A DNA stretch of 64,000 nucleotides from Marsupella aquatica (lineage: Eukaryota; Marchantiophyta): contig OZ316893.1 in assembly GCA_973895155.1 (NCBI GenBank), positions 7,750,001-7,814,000 on the forward strand, in the 5' to 3' direction. A program made the translations under genes and the position numbers. Below are positions 11,340 to 23,500 of this stretch, piece by piece. The notes beneath the pieces are model-generated. The model ran no database searches and was not told where the DNA came from. It was given only the letters and a program-made list of their open reading frames with translations. Positions within the stretch are counted from its first letter, which is position 1, and each line of letters opens with the position of its first letter.

Positions 11340-12990
11340 GTTAGCATTCAACAATTGAAGCAGGGAGGGAGAAAGCCTGTTCAAAGCTAAATTTGTATAG
11401 AAAGCTAATTCAGAGGGACGGGACGGTGCTATTTTGTAGTTTTGGGAAACTACACGCGCGCTTGTAGTACTTGAGTTTGATATCAATGTTTACTTTGTAC
11501 ATGATCTATGAAGATCTTTTGCTTTTGAATAAAGCTGGCAGTTTCGTGACATATGCGTTTTTGTCCTTTCACGTAGGTCCTTGTGAGGGAAGTCTAAAGG
11601 ACGTTTATCGATTGTTATTTTTTGTGTTGGTAGTTTGTTTGGTAGTGAAACTTTGCAAAAGCAGACCATGGAATTTGAAGGACTCGGCAGAGTTCTCAAC
11701 ATAGCATATATGACTTAGTGGACAGTTGGAAGACTCCATTGGATTGGGAGGCTGGGAGGGGGTCAAAAATATATTGGCAACTCTGAACTGATTCTTGATT
11801 GCAGCGGCAGACTGTGCCTCTTCTCATGTGGAGCCAAAAGTGTGCTTTCCAGACTTTGAATCATGAACTCATGTAGTAATTGCCATGGATGATTTGATCC
11901 AGATAGTCAAGTCACTGGAACTTGATCGATAACTAAGTTTGAGTCACTGGAACTTGATCTGGTGGAAAATCTTAAGTAAGGCCGCAACTTCAAACATTTT
12001 GTTGTCTAGAATATATCAAGTTATGTCTAGCATGAATATGAAATGGTTGTGCAAACCGATGGTGCTGCCGTCCTTAGTTATTGTTGATCGGAAATGAGAA
12101 AATGATAATAAATACTTTACAGGCGTTTAGAGATTGAAGTTTGCTTTGTGGAGTTCAAGGCCACATGGGGAAATAAAGTTTGCTTGTAGATACAGGGCTA
12201 TGCTACAGGCTCGGCGGATAAGAATGGTGTTCTGTCTAATTCAGAGGGTTAAGACAAATTCTGATTGGAATGTAGTTGTCATTTTTTTTGACAGAATTGG
12301 TACACAACATAGTCCAGAATTGTGTGCGAGATTGAGTTTCAATCCAAAATAGCAATCAGTCACTGCTTTATAGCTCTTTACTTCCTGACATCATATGTAT
12401 ATACAACAGCCACGGTGGGCTTCACCCTCAGAGTTTTTAGCTGCCTCTCCAACTTGCACCTTGCATAACCTTCCGTGCTGACAGAGCCTGCTCTTGGGTA
12501 AAACCAATGAACAATGAAATGATTCTAAACTAACTTAACACTAATTCAATCGCAATCCTGGGCAAGGAATGCAATGAATACTCTCATGTACATGTCATGA
12601 GAGAAACTCATAATAGCCTTCTATCTGTTGTATCTATCCCATGGTTGAATTGCCGACACCCTTGGAAACTGTACCCTACAGGGAAAATCCAAAATTAGGT
12701 AAGATCCTCTCCGAGTAACATCCAAAATTATTGCAAACTAGAGCACTATTTACTCTAAACTGCAGGTACTATTAATTTCCACTTATTGTGTGGAAAAACT
12801 GATGGAAAAATTGGGCTAAAAGGTAATAAAGGTAATAAAGGTTGAATACAAACTGAAGTAGATTCAAAAGCATTGCAGGCACCACTGACAGAATTTCACA
12901 CAGAAAACTCTCATTAAAACTCTTCCCTTATTACATGAGATGATCATAAGATGACCACTTCATAAAAATTATGAAGGGATTCGTAGGGAC
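11340..12990. other. Non-coding stretch downstream of the + gene
   Basis: About 1.65 kb has frequent stops in all frames. It should hold the 3' untranslated region of the gene ending at 11337. The only local pattern is a short AGGTAATAA duplication near 12821-12840. Confidence 0.5.
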
Positions 12991-13880
12991 AATATAGTCC
13001 TTGAAGGGAAGGAGTTCAGACAATCAGACAGACCTTGAAGGAGTGAACTCTAGTCCTATAACTCCTTCAGCCAACAGGTATTAGATACTCCACACAGAAA
13101 GGAGTCCAGGACAGAATTTAGTCCTTCACATAGAATAGAGTACGTCAAGTGTAGTACTCTTAAAACCTAGCTCTTTCCTTTGCACAAAAAGGATTCAAGT
13201 CCTTCTCAAGGTTAGAATCCTTTCAAGGGAAAAGGAGTAAAGTCATTTTAGGACTTGAGTCCTTCAAACAACAAGGATTTCAGTCCTTCATGCAAAAAGG
13301 AGTCTAGTACTTCAGTCCTTCGGACAATGGAGTGGAGTCCTATATTAGTCCTTCCTATAAAAGGATTTAAGTCCTTTCCTGGGACTGAGTCCTTCATGCA
13401 CAAGGAGCCCAGTCCTATAGTCCTTTGGACGAAAAGGATTAAAGTCCTTTTGTGGGACTGAGTCCTTCATGCACAAGGAGTCCAGTCCTGTAGTCCTTCG
13501 GACGAAAAGGATTTAAGTCCTTTGGTGGGATTGAGTCCTTCATGCACAAGGAGTCCAGTCCTGTAGTCCTTCGGACAAAAAAGATTAAAGTCCTTTCCTG
13601 GGACTGAGTCCTTCATGCATAAAGGAGTCTAGTACATCAGTCCTTCGGACAACAAGGATTAAAGTCCTTTCCTGGGACTGAGTCCTTCATGCAAAAAGGA
13701 GTCTAGTACATCAGTCCTTCAGACAACAAGGATTAAAGTCCCTTTCAGGGCTTTAGTCCTTCGCACAAAATGGATTAAGTCCTTTTCAGGGCTTGAGTCC
13801 TTCACGCAAAAAGGAATTCGGTCTAAAGTCCTTGATGGAAAAAGGAATTCAGTCCTTGTGAGGACGCGTGATTCCTCTGT
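12990..13880. repeat. AGTCCTT/AAGGA minisatellite between converging genes
   Basis: Units of about 65-75 bp repeat, containing GGACTGAGTCCTTCATGCA, AAGGAGTC, CAGTCCTTCGGAC and AAGGATTAAAGTCC. The core AGTCCTT is the complement of the AAGGACT core in the 10.1-10.6 kb block. The array separates the 3' ends of the two convergent transcription units. Confidence 0.9.
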
Positions 13881-14078
13881 CAGCTACATACAAGGACTTG
13901 AACATTGATTAAGACCTAGCAAGCATATTTTGCATACACTGGATTGAAAGCAAAGCTATGGATACAGCAGTCAGATTGAATTACAGCAAATCTATAGTTT
14001 ACAATGTAACTTGTGGGCACCATACCTGACTAGTCATTGCCAGGCACTTCACTCCATTGTAGCGCCTGCATGCACAAT

Positions 14079-15541
14079 CTACGTTCCAACAGTGACTTGT
14101 GAAGTCAAGGAAGCAGAGATTGCTGCTAGAGAATGTACATCTAAGCTGTACATCCTACTGCCACCCTTTCGACCAACCTCACATGGAGTCAAAGCAAACC
14201 TAATATGAACTACAGATTTTGCATGAGTATAGCTTGAGGGTGCAGTGTCATTGAATACAAATCTGGTTTCTGATTTTGGAATTGGTTGAAACCACCTTCC
14301 CTTCAATGCCAAGTCGCCTGCATCAAACTCCACCTCATACCCGTCTGTAAATCTCTCTTTGATTGTGTGCAGTACCTCCTCACATTGAAGGACGTAGAAA
14401 TCAGCACCCCACTTATTTGGCTGCTCGGCTTCAACAGCATAAAAGTCACCTAGTTGGACCAATTCTGCCAAAAAGCCATCCTGCCATTGAGAACCTCCTT
14501 CCCCTAGTCCTATGTTGTGTATGTCAGGTATCACATCAATTGGCAGTACTCCTCTCACCATCTCGAGTTTAAAATGTCCTACCCATTCTATGTTCTCACA
14601 TTTGGCTGGTTCATCATCTACACAATGAGCACAGAAGCAACAAAGATCCCTTACTTGCAAAAGAGTAGAGAGACGATCACTAAACCCATCAAAGCAATGT
14701 AGTGTTCTACTTCCCTTGATTGCGTCACAGTCCCATTTTTTCCTTCGGTTCACTTCATGTGCACCAATTTCCCAAAACATTCGCCTCACCAATTGAACGT
14801 CACCATATTCCTTCTCTTGGCCAAGGGCAAATTTGTCTTTGCAAAAAGCAACCACATCAGCAGCATTCTCCAACCAAGCTCCATGAATTCCTTTCAGCTG
14901 CTCCTTCTCTATTCCGCTCTTAATGTGACCACCAAGAGCATCCTGAAATGAAGCACACCAATTACAATTCAATCAGAGGGTGAATGAATGTACACCTGTG
15001 CAATTTGTAAAGCTCACTATAGTATTGAATCAGATTGTTCATGATGGTCAAATAGAGCAGTAATTGATCAAAGACAGAGTTAAGAAACTCACAGCAACCC
15101 CCTTTCCATGTCCTGAAGCATGGAAGAACCATTTCATTCTAGCACCATGTCGCTTGTAATATCTGGAGACATAATAAAAAGGCCTGCAAGCCTTAAACTG
15201 TGAAGCCGCTCCATCTGACCAAACCCAATGGTGCTTGAATGAAATTTTCTCTTGCTTCATCCAGTTTACGTGTGAGTCCATGCAGTGTTGCACAAAAAGG
15301 GTGTCATGGGTGTTGTCATCACTAATGAAAAAATGGTAATCAGCTATAATGTCTCGATTCCCAATGCTGTCTTGTGCCATTCCTACAGACCTACCTACGG
15401 CAGCCTCAATAGACTCAACATCTTCACGATGTCTGTATGTCACAAGAATCAACAAGGTAATTTGTTTATTATCCCAATGCTGAGTTTGGATCTCATTCTG
15501 GACCTTGAACGTATAATTCTCAGAAAAGTCTATGGACGACA
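14079..15541 (-). pseudogene. Transposase-like protein (SDG..QFK/GHGKG family), 3' part
   Basis: This is the second half of exon 2 (15541-15093) and exon 3 (14942-14079). The donor is GCT|GTGAGT and the acceptor TTTCAG|GATGCT. Exon 2 encodes WVWSDGAASQFKACRPFYYV and WFFHASGHGKG. Exon 3 continues with DALGGHIKSGIEKEQL. The order SDG-x3-QFK ... HGKG-x2-D-x2-GG is a pattern I associate with transposon-derived proteins in many eukaryotes; the acidic residues are candidate catalytic positions. Exon 3 also has a Cys/His-rich region (CCFCAHC) and a C-terminal segment of unknown role. The frame is continuous with 31188-31884 once the retrotransposon and one CTATA copy are removed, giving a protein of about 1,090 residues. 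Confidence 0.65.
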
Positions 15542-15546
15542 CTATA
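15542..15546. repeat. Left 5-bp target duplication (CTATA) of the retrotransposon
   Basis: It is identical to 31188-31192. Five bases is the normal Ty3/gypsy duplication length. Confidence 0.9.
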
Positions 15547-18500
15547 TGTGGTGCGTCCCATGGCTCCCTAAACCCAAGAAACCCCCCAGCTCAAGCCGAT
15601 TCCCGCAGGTTTCGTGCTTGGCGAGGCCGTTTCCGCGGCTTAGCGGCATGGGACGCTGCTAACCTTCTACTACTACTATTAACATTTTACACACATATAC
15701 TGGACAGATCCTTCATCGGGTCATGAGATACGTAGTCGGCCTAATCTAGGTCTTCCCCTGTCTTCCCCTCCGTCTTGTTAGGTATGTTTGGATTCCGCCG
15801 CCGGAATGATCCCCAATAGGCTTGGTTAAGCCGCTAAGACCTCTCTCAGCTCGACACATCCAACTCTCACTCCCCTGCTTACTTTCCTTCCTTCTGTTGA
15901 TGTGGGCACTCTTCACACAAGTTAATGCGACACACAAATAGCAAAATGACTCATTCTGACTGAGTCATACCATGCACTTGCCATACAAACAGTACATCTC
16001 ATACACAAGTTCTGCGAACTAAGCCGTGAGGCCAACTCTATTCAGCTCTTAGGCATGAGGAAACATGAATATACACAAGGGTCACTGTATGACTAACCGA
16101 GAGCTTCTCGTACTACTTGATCCCAGCCCGGCTGGTGCAAACTAAAAACTTGCTAAAGAAGAGGCCCTGAGCTCCCCGCTGCCCAGGTACTTATCCTGGT
16201 AGTGGATCCGCCATTCTTTGCATCGTAAGCCTAATCTACTTAACAGTAATCTACTTGCCCGAATCTACCTATGTACAGCAAGGCAGGAGCACAAGTGTTG
16301 CTCCTACCAGTGGGACCGCAATCCCACTAAGCTAAGTGTCAGGGCCGCTCCTGGTTCTGATCCTAATCCTAAACGTGGAGATCCGCGCCCGCCCTGCCCA
16401 CTCACGCCTCCTCCCTCCACGTCCGCCCTCCCTAAAAGGAACGGCGCCCTTGCACCGTCACGACACCGGTGGTGGATCCTTAATGGACGCCCCCAACGCT
16501 TCCTCCTCAGCCACTGCCGTAGGTTCATTCTCTGACAGATTACCTGCCCTTGACTGAGTCAACTCTCCATCGGCCTGACTGGGTCCACCCCCGGCAATGG
16601 CATCGGCTTCAACATCAGCCTCAGCTACAGCCTCAGCATCGGCCACGGCCTCGGCAATACCCACGGTCCACCTTCGGCTTCAGCCTCGACACCGGCCTCG
16701 GCAATACCCACGGCTTCGGCCTTAGCCACTCCCTCGGCTTCGGCCTCCCCTTCCCCTAGGGTAGTTGGATCCCTAGCCGTGACCCTGTCTGGGGTCGGTG
16801 CTGGGTCTACCTCCTTGATCACCACGGCCTGTGAAGTCGTATTACTCCTTGACCCTGAAGGTTTCCGCTTCTTCTTCGTTGGTGGCTCGGCAGCTGGTCC
16901 CTTCCCCTTCCCACTTACTTCCGGCACTGGTGCAGGTGGCGCGGCTTGTCCTTCGGCAATTACCACCCCTGGTAACTAGTTTGTCCCAACGGGAGATGGA
17001 CCTGCTGCAGCTAAGCATTTAAATACTGCGGCTTGTTTCTTCAGCCGCTCTGTTTGGTTGTCGGCCCGCCGCTGTAGGTTCTCCATCTTCCTCGTGATTT
17101 CCTCCAACTCCTCTTGGGTTTCATCCAGGTCCTTACGTGCCCCCTCCAGCTCGTTTTTGGCCTCCTCCTGCTCCCTGTGGGATTCCTCCAATTCCTTCTT
17201 CAAGGTAGCCCTCTCCTCCTGGGTTGCTCTTAGCTCCTTGTCGAGCTCTGCAATGATGACAGACTCCATCTGGTTCATCTTGGCGTAAGTCTGTTCGAGC
17301 ATCTCATCCTTCTCCCTTAGGTCGGCCTTGAAGCTGGCCGTCAGGGACGCAAGCTCCTGCTGCAGCGCCATAATCCCTTGATAGGATTTCCCTAACTCGA
17401 CCTCCTTCTACTCAAGGGCTCCGCGGATTTTCTCGAGCTCCCCTTTCAACGCCCATTCCTTTCTTTGGGTCTCCGCCATGGCCCGGCTGTTGGCTGTTAT
17501 GTGGGCCTCCTCTGTATTCTTCAGCTCTTGCTTCCACTTCTCCCTCTCTTTGATCGTGTCGGCCAACTCTCCCTGCGTCTGAGTTAGTTTATCCTTGATA
17601 TTCTGATTATCAGCCTGCGCGGTGTCCAACTGCCCCTGCATGATGTTCAGCTCATGTCGTTTAATCCGCAGTTCATCTTGGGCTTTCTTGGCCGCCCCTA
17701 GATCTTCAATCTCGGCTTCCATCCTCCTAAGCCGCCGAATGACCTCGTCCTTCTTGCTTCTCTCTAAAGCCACCGCTTCTTCTAATTGGTGCTTCTCCAA
17801 CTGCTCCCTATGGAAAAAGGGTCCTACCTCCAACTCCTCTCCAAAGATGCCGAGCGCAAGTTCCCCACACATCTCACCATACTCCATGGCTCTATTCTTA
17901 GCGTAGGTGGAGTAAGTAGAAGTGATCGGCATCGCCCATCGTGGCCTCTGCTCCCAAGCCGTCCTGCGGATCTCTTCAATCATGGCTAGAGGTTTGCTTC
18001 CTTTTTCGGCTAGCCGCCTGATGTCCTCCGGCCAATCTCCTCCTGGTAAATCCTTTTCCTTAGCCAGGGCGGCCTCCTCCTCCTGCTTGATTCGCTCCTG
18101 AAATTCCTGCACCGTCTGTTTTATGCCGTCGAAGCTCGGGGGAGCAACATCTGGTGGGGGAGACTCAGGGCTACTCTGCTGGTTGGGGTCCCCTCGCACT
18201 ACCCTTGGAAGTGTGGGGACAAACCGGCCACAGGTCCTTACTCCTGGAACGTGATGGTCCGACCCATAGCCGGAATTATCATGGCTGCAGTCCTCCACTG
18301 CCTCCTCTACCTCTTGGACGTCCGGCTTCTCCCTCTCCTCTTCGTCGGTAGGAGCTTCAGGCAATTCTGCCTCAGATTCGGAGCTTGAGGTTCCCACGTA
18401 CATTCGAACACCTGGCTTGGATTCCGGCCTGATTCTCTCCTTGTCTCCAGCAAAGGGGTTTTCTCTTGTGAGCCGGTGTAGGCCTACCTCTGTAGTAGTG

Positions 18501-20255
18501 TCCTGCATTGTTGCCGTTGCCGTTGTTGTTGCCGATGCCGATTTCTTTTCTTTCTCCAGTAGTTTCAGCAGACTCTGCATGCCTGGTTGTTGCATCGGCA
18601 AGTCTTCCTTCCTGGGCCTAAACACCTGCTCGATCGTAGGACTAACAGGTGGTTGAGGCTTCTCAGCCAACGGCCTCGGCGTTGGAGCTTCCTCGGGTGC
18701 CCTTACCTGCAGGGGAAGTACCGGGGCAAAAGTCTGACCTCTGGCATACCGGCACAACAGCGGCATGTGATAGCCAAGCCGCGACACGCTCCCCATGCTG
18801 ATTACCTGCTGCTCCTCCTTTAAGATCTTCTTCAATTGGTTGAGGAGGTACCCGTTGTAGTCCCGGCTTGGGTCTGGCCTTTCTGCCAGATAGACCTGTG
18901 CCTTGCCGATCTCTGCCCTCGGCAAGTTACAATGCATGGTCACCCGCAAGAAGTCGATCATCTCTCCTATGTGCGGGTTGGTGCAGGTGTTCCGGAAGAA
19001 GCCATTCTTAGTTGATGGCCCGGGGAACGACCGGAACTCCTTGTCAGGCAAGGTCTTCCTGGTATCAACTTTGGTCTTATTGCCTATCGGCAAGCCAAAC
19101 ACTTCGGCAATTACCTTGGGAGTAAGATAGAAATCCTTCCCATATATCCTCGTGCAATTGGTCTCGGGTTCCCATGACCCCACGAATTCTAATAGGTCTG
19201 ACTCCGGTACCTCCGGCTTCAGCCATGGTAATCTTACAAAGGCCTCTAAGCCGGATCCGGCCATGAAGCCTTGGTACTTCTTGGTCTGCATGGCCGTAAA
19301 GCATGCATCCTCCTCCCGTGCAAAATGTAGTTGCACCTCCACCGGTAGGGTTGCCGCCCAGCCCTTCCAGGTGTCATCCCTGGTTGGAATGGCCTTGATG
19401 GGATCGACCTCCTCCTCTTCGGCTTCTCCCTGCCTCCTGCTCTGCTGCTCGGCTGGCCTCTTTGGTGCCGCCGACCTCGTTCTTTTTGCCGGGGTGGCTT
19501 CATCGTTGACGGCCCCCTTCCTCTTCATCTCTGCTGCCGTGGAGGTTTCTCCTAGCACCGTTGCCTGGGTCCACCTTTCCGTGCTACCCTTTAATTCCCA
19601 GTGTATGTCGTTGCAATTCTTGATGGCCTCTCGGATGCCGACAACGCTGTCTTTGCAAAACAGAAGATCGTCGAGTTGATTGGAAGTAGGCGTCCACAGG
19701 AACTCGTCCTTGATGAGTTCGCCTCCTAAGAAAGCCGTCTTCTGCAGCTCCCACAATCGAGCGAGCTCCTGCCGTTCTCGAGCTGCCCTTTCTGACTCCT
19801 CGTCCTCGTAAGTCTTGATGTACTCAGTTGCCCGTTCGAACAGGCATCCCCAGAAATGTGCCGCTTGATTGACGTTGCTCATACCCTCCTTAGGTCGATC
19901 GTCGGTATCTATTCTCTCCCCGAGTGCTTGCCTAAGCAGCTGACAGTAGTTGGCCTCCCGTAGTTGTCTGCCTAGTTCGTGCTCGCAAATGAGCCACCAT
20001 CTCCTGCAAGCGCTCCTTACCCCTCTCCTCTGCCGGTCCTTCTTCCCGTTGATCCTTCCTAGCCGCCGACGCTTAACGCGCCCTAACCCTAATCGGGTTT
20101 TCACCCTCAGCCTTACCTCCGGCCTTTGCCCGGGTTCCATGGTTGCCCCTAATTGTTTATATTTTCCTTGTTTTGTCCCTATACTAAGGTGTTCCTAGGG
20201 TGCCTTCCTGCTTTACCCACTTAACCGGCCGAGTGATTCCTGTCTAGGCATCACA
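15547..20255 (-). repeat. 3' LTR (4,709 bp)
   Basis: In element orientation it begins TGTGATGCCTAG at 20255 and ends in GCACCACA at 15547. It is exactly the same length as the 5' LTR. The 1.6 kb at 15547-17152 appears identical to the other LTR, while about 20 substitutions are scattered in 17153-20255. Most are C/T or G/A transitions. Confidence 0.95.
16976..20140 (-). pseudogene. LTR-internal ORF, 3' LTR copy: plant-mobile-domain-like and coiled-coil protein
   Basis: It starts at the ATG at 20140 in context ACCATGG, 116 bp inside the LTR, with an AAATATAAAC stretch just upstream. The frame runs 910 codons to a TAG at 17408-17410, then continues in frame to the next stop at 16976. The other LTR has CAG at that codon, so the ancestral ORF was about 1,054 codons. 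Residues about 285-460 resemble the plant mobile domain (aminotransferase-like) of retrotransposon and MAIN-type proteins: LEAFVRLPWLKPEVPESDLL, SWEPET and VIAEVFGLPIG. From about residue 690 onward it is a long heptad-rich coiled coil. The N terminus is very basic. In-frame sequence beyond 16976 holds an NLS-like TKKKRK. The domain call is by eye. Confidence 0.65.
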
Positions 20256-20507
20256 TAGCTCCCCACTTAATTGTGAAGCGTCCTCGCGAACAACTTCATC
20301 TTCGTCCATATAGTATTTCTTGAGGCGGTCATAATGGATGCGAACTGGATATACCTCTCCCGTAATGTTGGCCAATTGTACGGAGCCATTGGGGAACATC
20401 ATGGTTACTCTAAAGGGTCCTAACCAGCGAGTGTAAAGCTTTCCTGGAAACCTACTATACCTACTGTCATAAAGTAGCACAAGATCACCGGTATAATACT
20501 AACTACT
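20244..20507 (-). pseudogene. Integrase C-terminal module in a shifted frame
   Basis: This frame encodes GDLVLLYDSRYSRFPGKLYT, then WLGPFRVTMMF and a tail typical of the GPF/Y module after integrase. It is -1 relative to the main pol frame, so one base has been lost (or is slipped) near 20490-20510. The stop codon is the TAG of the first 12 bases of the 3' LTR (TGTGATGCCTAG), and the polypurine tract lies inside the coding sequence. Confidence 0.8.
20256..20268 (-). promoter_or_regulatory. Polypurine tract
   Basis: On the minus strand it reads AAGTGGGGAGCTA, directly before the 3' LTR start. Position and purine bias fit the plus-strand primer of reverse transcription. Confidence 0.75.
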
Positions 20508-23500
20508 TTTAACCTTTTATCATACTGCTGCTTCATGATATTCTGTCTATATTCTACTCTCTCGGCTGAAATCATTCTCGCTTCCTCTAAAGCTTCTAAC
20601 CTATATTCTCGCTCCTTTAGGCTCTCCTCCGCTGAGGCTCTTTCCTCAATTGTAACTTGAAATGTCGGTATCTCAAGTTGCATGGGTACCAGGGCTTCTT
20701 GTCCAAAGGTTAAGAAGAAGGGTGTATGACCGGTAGTGGATTTATAGGCAAGATTGTAAGCAAAAACAACAGCAAACAATTTATCATCCCAATCGAGTTT
20801 GTTCTGAGCTACTGTCTTGTTCAATATCTTTCCTATGATTCCGTTTGCTCGTTCTGTCAACCCGTTTGCCTTTGGATGGTAGGGAGTAGTAGGCCTATGT
20901 TTAACTAAATACTGCTCATTTAAACGACTAATTATATCATTCAAAAAATGGGTTCCTCTATCACTAACTAATTCTAGGGGTGCTCCATACCTGGTGAAGA
21001 TCTGCTCATACATGAATCTAGCCGTAGTAATTGCATCATCCTTCGTTGTTGGTCTGGCCTCTACCCATTTAGTTGCATAATCCGTAGCCAGGATTATGTA
21101 CTTGTTCCATCGAGGGTGGGTCAGTGGTTTCAGAGGTCCAATGTAATCAATACCCCACTTCTCGAATGGTGCCAGAGGTAGAATAGGGTGCAGTGGATGC
21201 CTGGTGGACGCCCTTGGTCCTCCCGCTCGTTGACAAGGATCGCATTGTTTGATAAACTGATAGACATCTTTGTGCAAGGTGGGCCACCAGTAACCGGCAT
21301 TTAATATCTTCTTAGACGTGGTTACTGGGGCAAAATGTCCTCCGGCCTCCTCTCCATGCATGGCCCGTAGGACTCGTTTTACCTCTCTCTTTTCCAAACA
21401 TCTTTGAATCGTGCCGTTGATTCCATGCTTGTGCAGTATGCCTTTAATGCACTGATACTGTGTGACCTTCCGCACAAAGACTGCGGCTTGCTCTCGGCTT
21501 AATCCTGGCTGTAATCTGGAAGTGCTGAGAAATTGTAAAATCTCAGGGTACCATGTACCAGCTATTTCCACAACGAATAGCTCCTCGTCGGGGAATCGAT
21601 CATCGATGCAATCCGTGGCAGGTTTACCTGTGATCCTTGAAAAGAAGTCGGCATTGGCATGTAACTTTCCCGGCTTGATCCTCAGCTCATAGTCAAACTC
21701 CTGTAATAGCAAAATCCATCTTGCTACTCTGCCTGTAAGGTCCGGCTTATTGACTAGGTACTTCAAACTTTCATGATCAGTATGAAAGATTACCTTGTAC
21801 CCTAGTAAATAATGCCTAAACTTTTTACAAGAATAAATGACTCCTAATGCTTCTCTTTCCGTGGTAGAGTAGTTCCGTTCGGCATCGGCAAGCTGACGGC
21901 TTGCGAAGTATATGGGATGGTCCCTTCCTTTCTCATCCAACTGACTTAGTACTGAGCCAATACAGAAGCCCGAGACATCTACAAAAACATGAAAATCTTT
22001 GTTCCAGTCCGGTGCTATCATGACTGGGGCCTCTACTAACATCTGCTTCAATTCTACCACCGCTGTGACTCGTTCGGGTGTGGGTTCGAAGTCTGCTCCT
22101 GCCTTGAGCATATTGGTTAATGGTAAAGCCAACTTGGCAAAATCCTTGATGAACCGGCGATAGTAACCAATGCATCCCAAGAAGGATCTTACATCCTTTA
22201 TGTTCTTAGGTTGCATGATATCTAGCCATACTGCTAGCTTACCTTTGTCAATCTCAATGCCCTTCCTTGATACCTTGTGACCTAGTAGCACCCCCTCGGT
22301 TACTGCAAAAAAACATTTATCTGGGTGTAACTTGAGACCCACCTCTCTACATCTCATGAAGGTTTTCCTGAGGTATTTAGCATGTTTCGATGCCTTCCCG
22401 AATACTGCAAAGTCATCAATGAAGATTTCCATGAACTTTCTCAAGTAATCATGAAAAATGTTCACCATTAATCGTTGGAACATAGCTGGTGCGTTGCAGA
22501 GTCCAAACGGCATACGATTGAAGACATAGATCCCCCATTCCGTGATGAAGGCCGTCTTGATTTGGTCTTCCTGCCGAATCCTGATTTGGTTATAACCAGA
22601 GTATCCATCCATGAATGAATATAGTTCATGACTGGCTACCATGTCTAGTACCATATCAGTAAACGGTAAAGGAAAATGGTCTTTTAATGTTGCTTCATTC
22701 AGCTTCCTGTAATCCTGACAAACCCGGATCTTGGGTTTACCATCGGGTCCAGCTTTCTTGGGAACTATCACAATTGGAGATACCCAGTCTGAATGCAGGA
22801 CTGGAGTGATGAATCCAGCTTCCACTAGTTTGTCGATTTCTGTTTTGACCAGCAGGGAATACTTCGGGTTCATCCTTCGAATTGGTTGTCGAAATGATTT
22901 GGCTCCTAACATGAGATCAATTCGATGTTCCCCTAGTGTTGGATCTACTCCCTTTAGATCTTGGTGACTCCATGCAAACACATCCTGAAATTCAATCAAT
23001 AAGTCACTGATCTCTTTCTCGAGCTCAGGTGCTAGGTTTCTCCCTAAGTTCAGTTCTCTTCCCTCTCCTAAGTCGAGCTTCCGATATTGCCGTGCTTGGA
23101 TCATATTAATCTGCTTCTTCAAATTCGGGTCCAGTTCGGCTTCCAGTCTCTCTAATCTCATACCTCCATAAACTGGGATCTCGGCTGGACTAGCCGAGTC
23201 GGTCCCTTCCTTGATGTCCATAGATTGTCCCCTTACCGGTCTATTCGGTTTTGAATTAGTGGTCGGCTCCCCTTCCTGCCTTGGCTCTGGATCGTGTCTG
23301 TCGATCTCATCCACTTCTTGCTCCTGAGAGTTAGGCCGCTGTGCTCTCTCGGCTTCTAATAGGGCCTCAATTTGTTCTGCCCTCGTAATCGGCTTGTATG
23401 CCGATCCCTTGGTATTTAATTCCTTGCCGATGATCGATGGCATTGTGGACCCCGTCGGCTCTGCCACAACGCCTGCAGAAAATCCACTGTCCCTGCTACT

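Noticed and set aside
10130-13880. CRISPR-like arrays
   Set aside because: Repeats are contiguous, variable in length and palindromic, without regular unique spacers, and the DNA is eukaryotic.
16218-17022. Plus-strand ORFs in the LTRs
   Set aside because: They are antisense to the minus-strand coding region and have low-complexity composition. Their identity between LTRs reflects only LTR identity.
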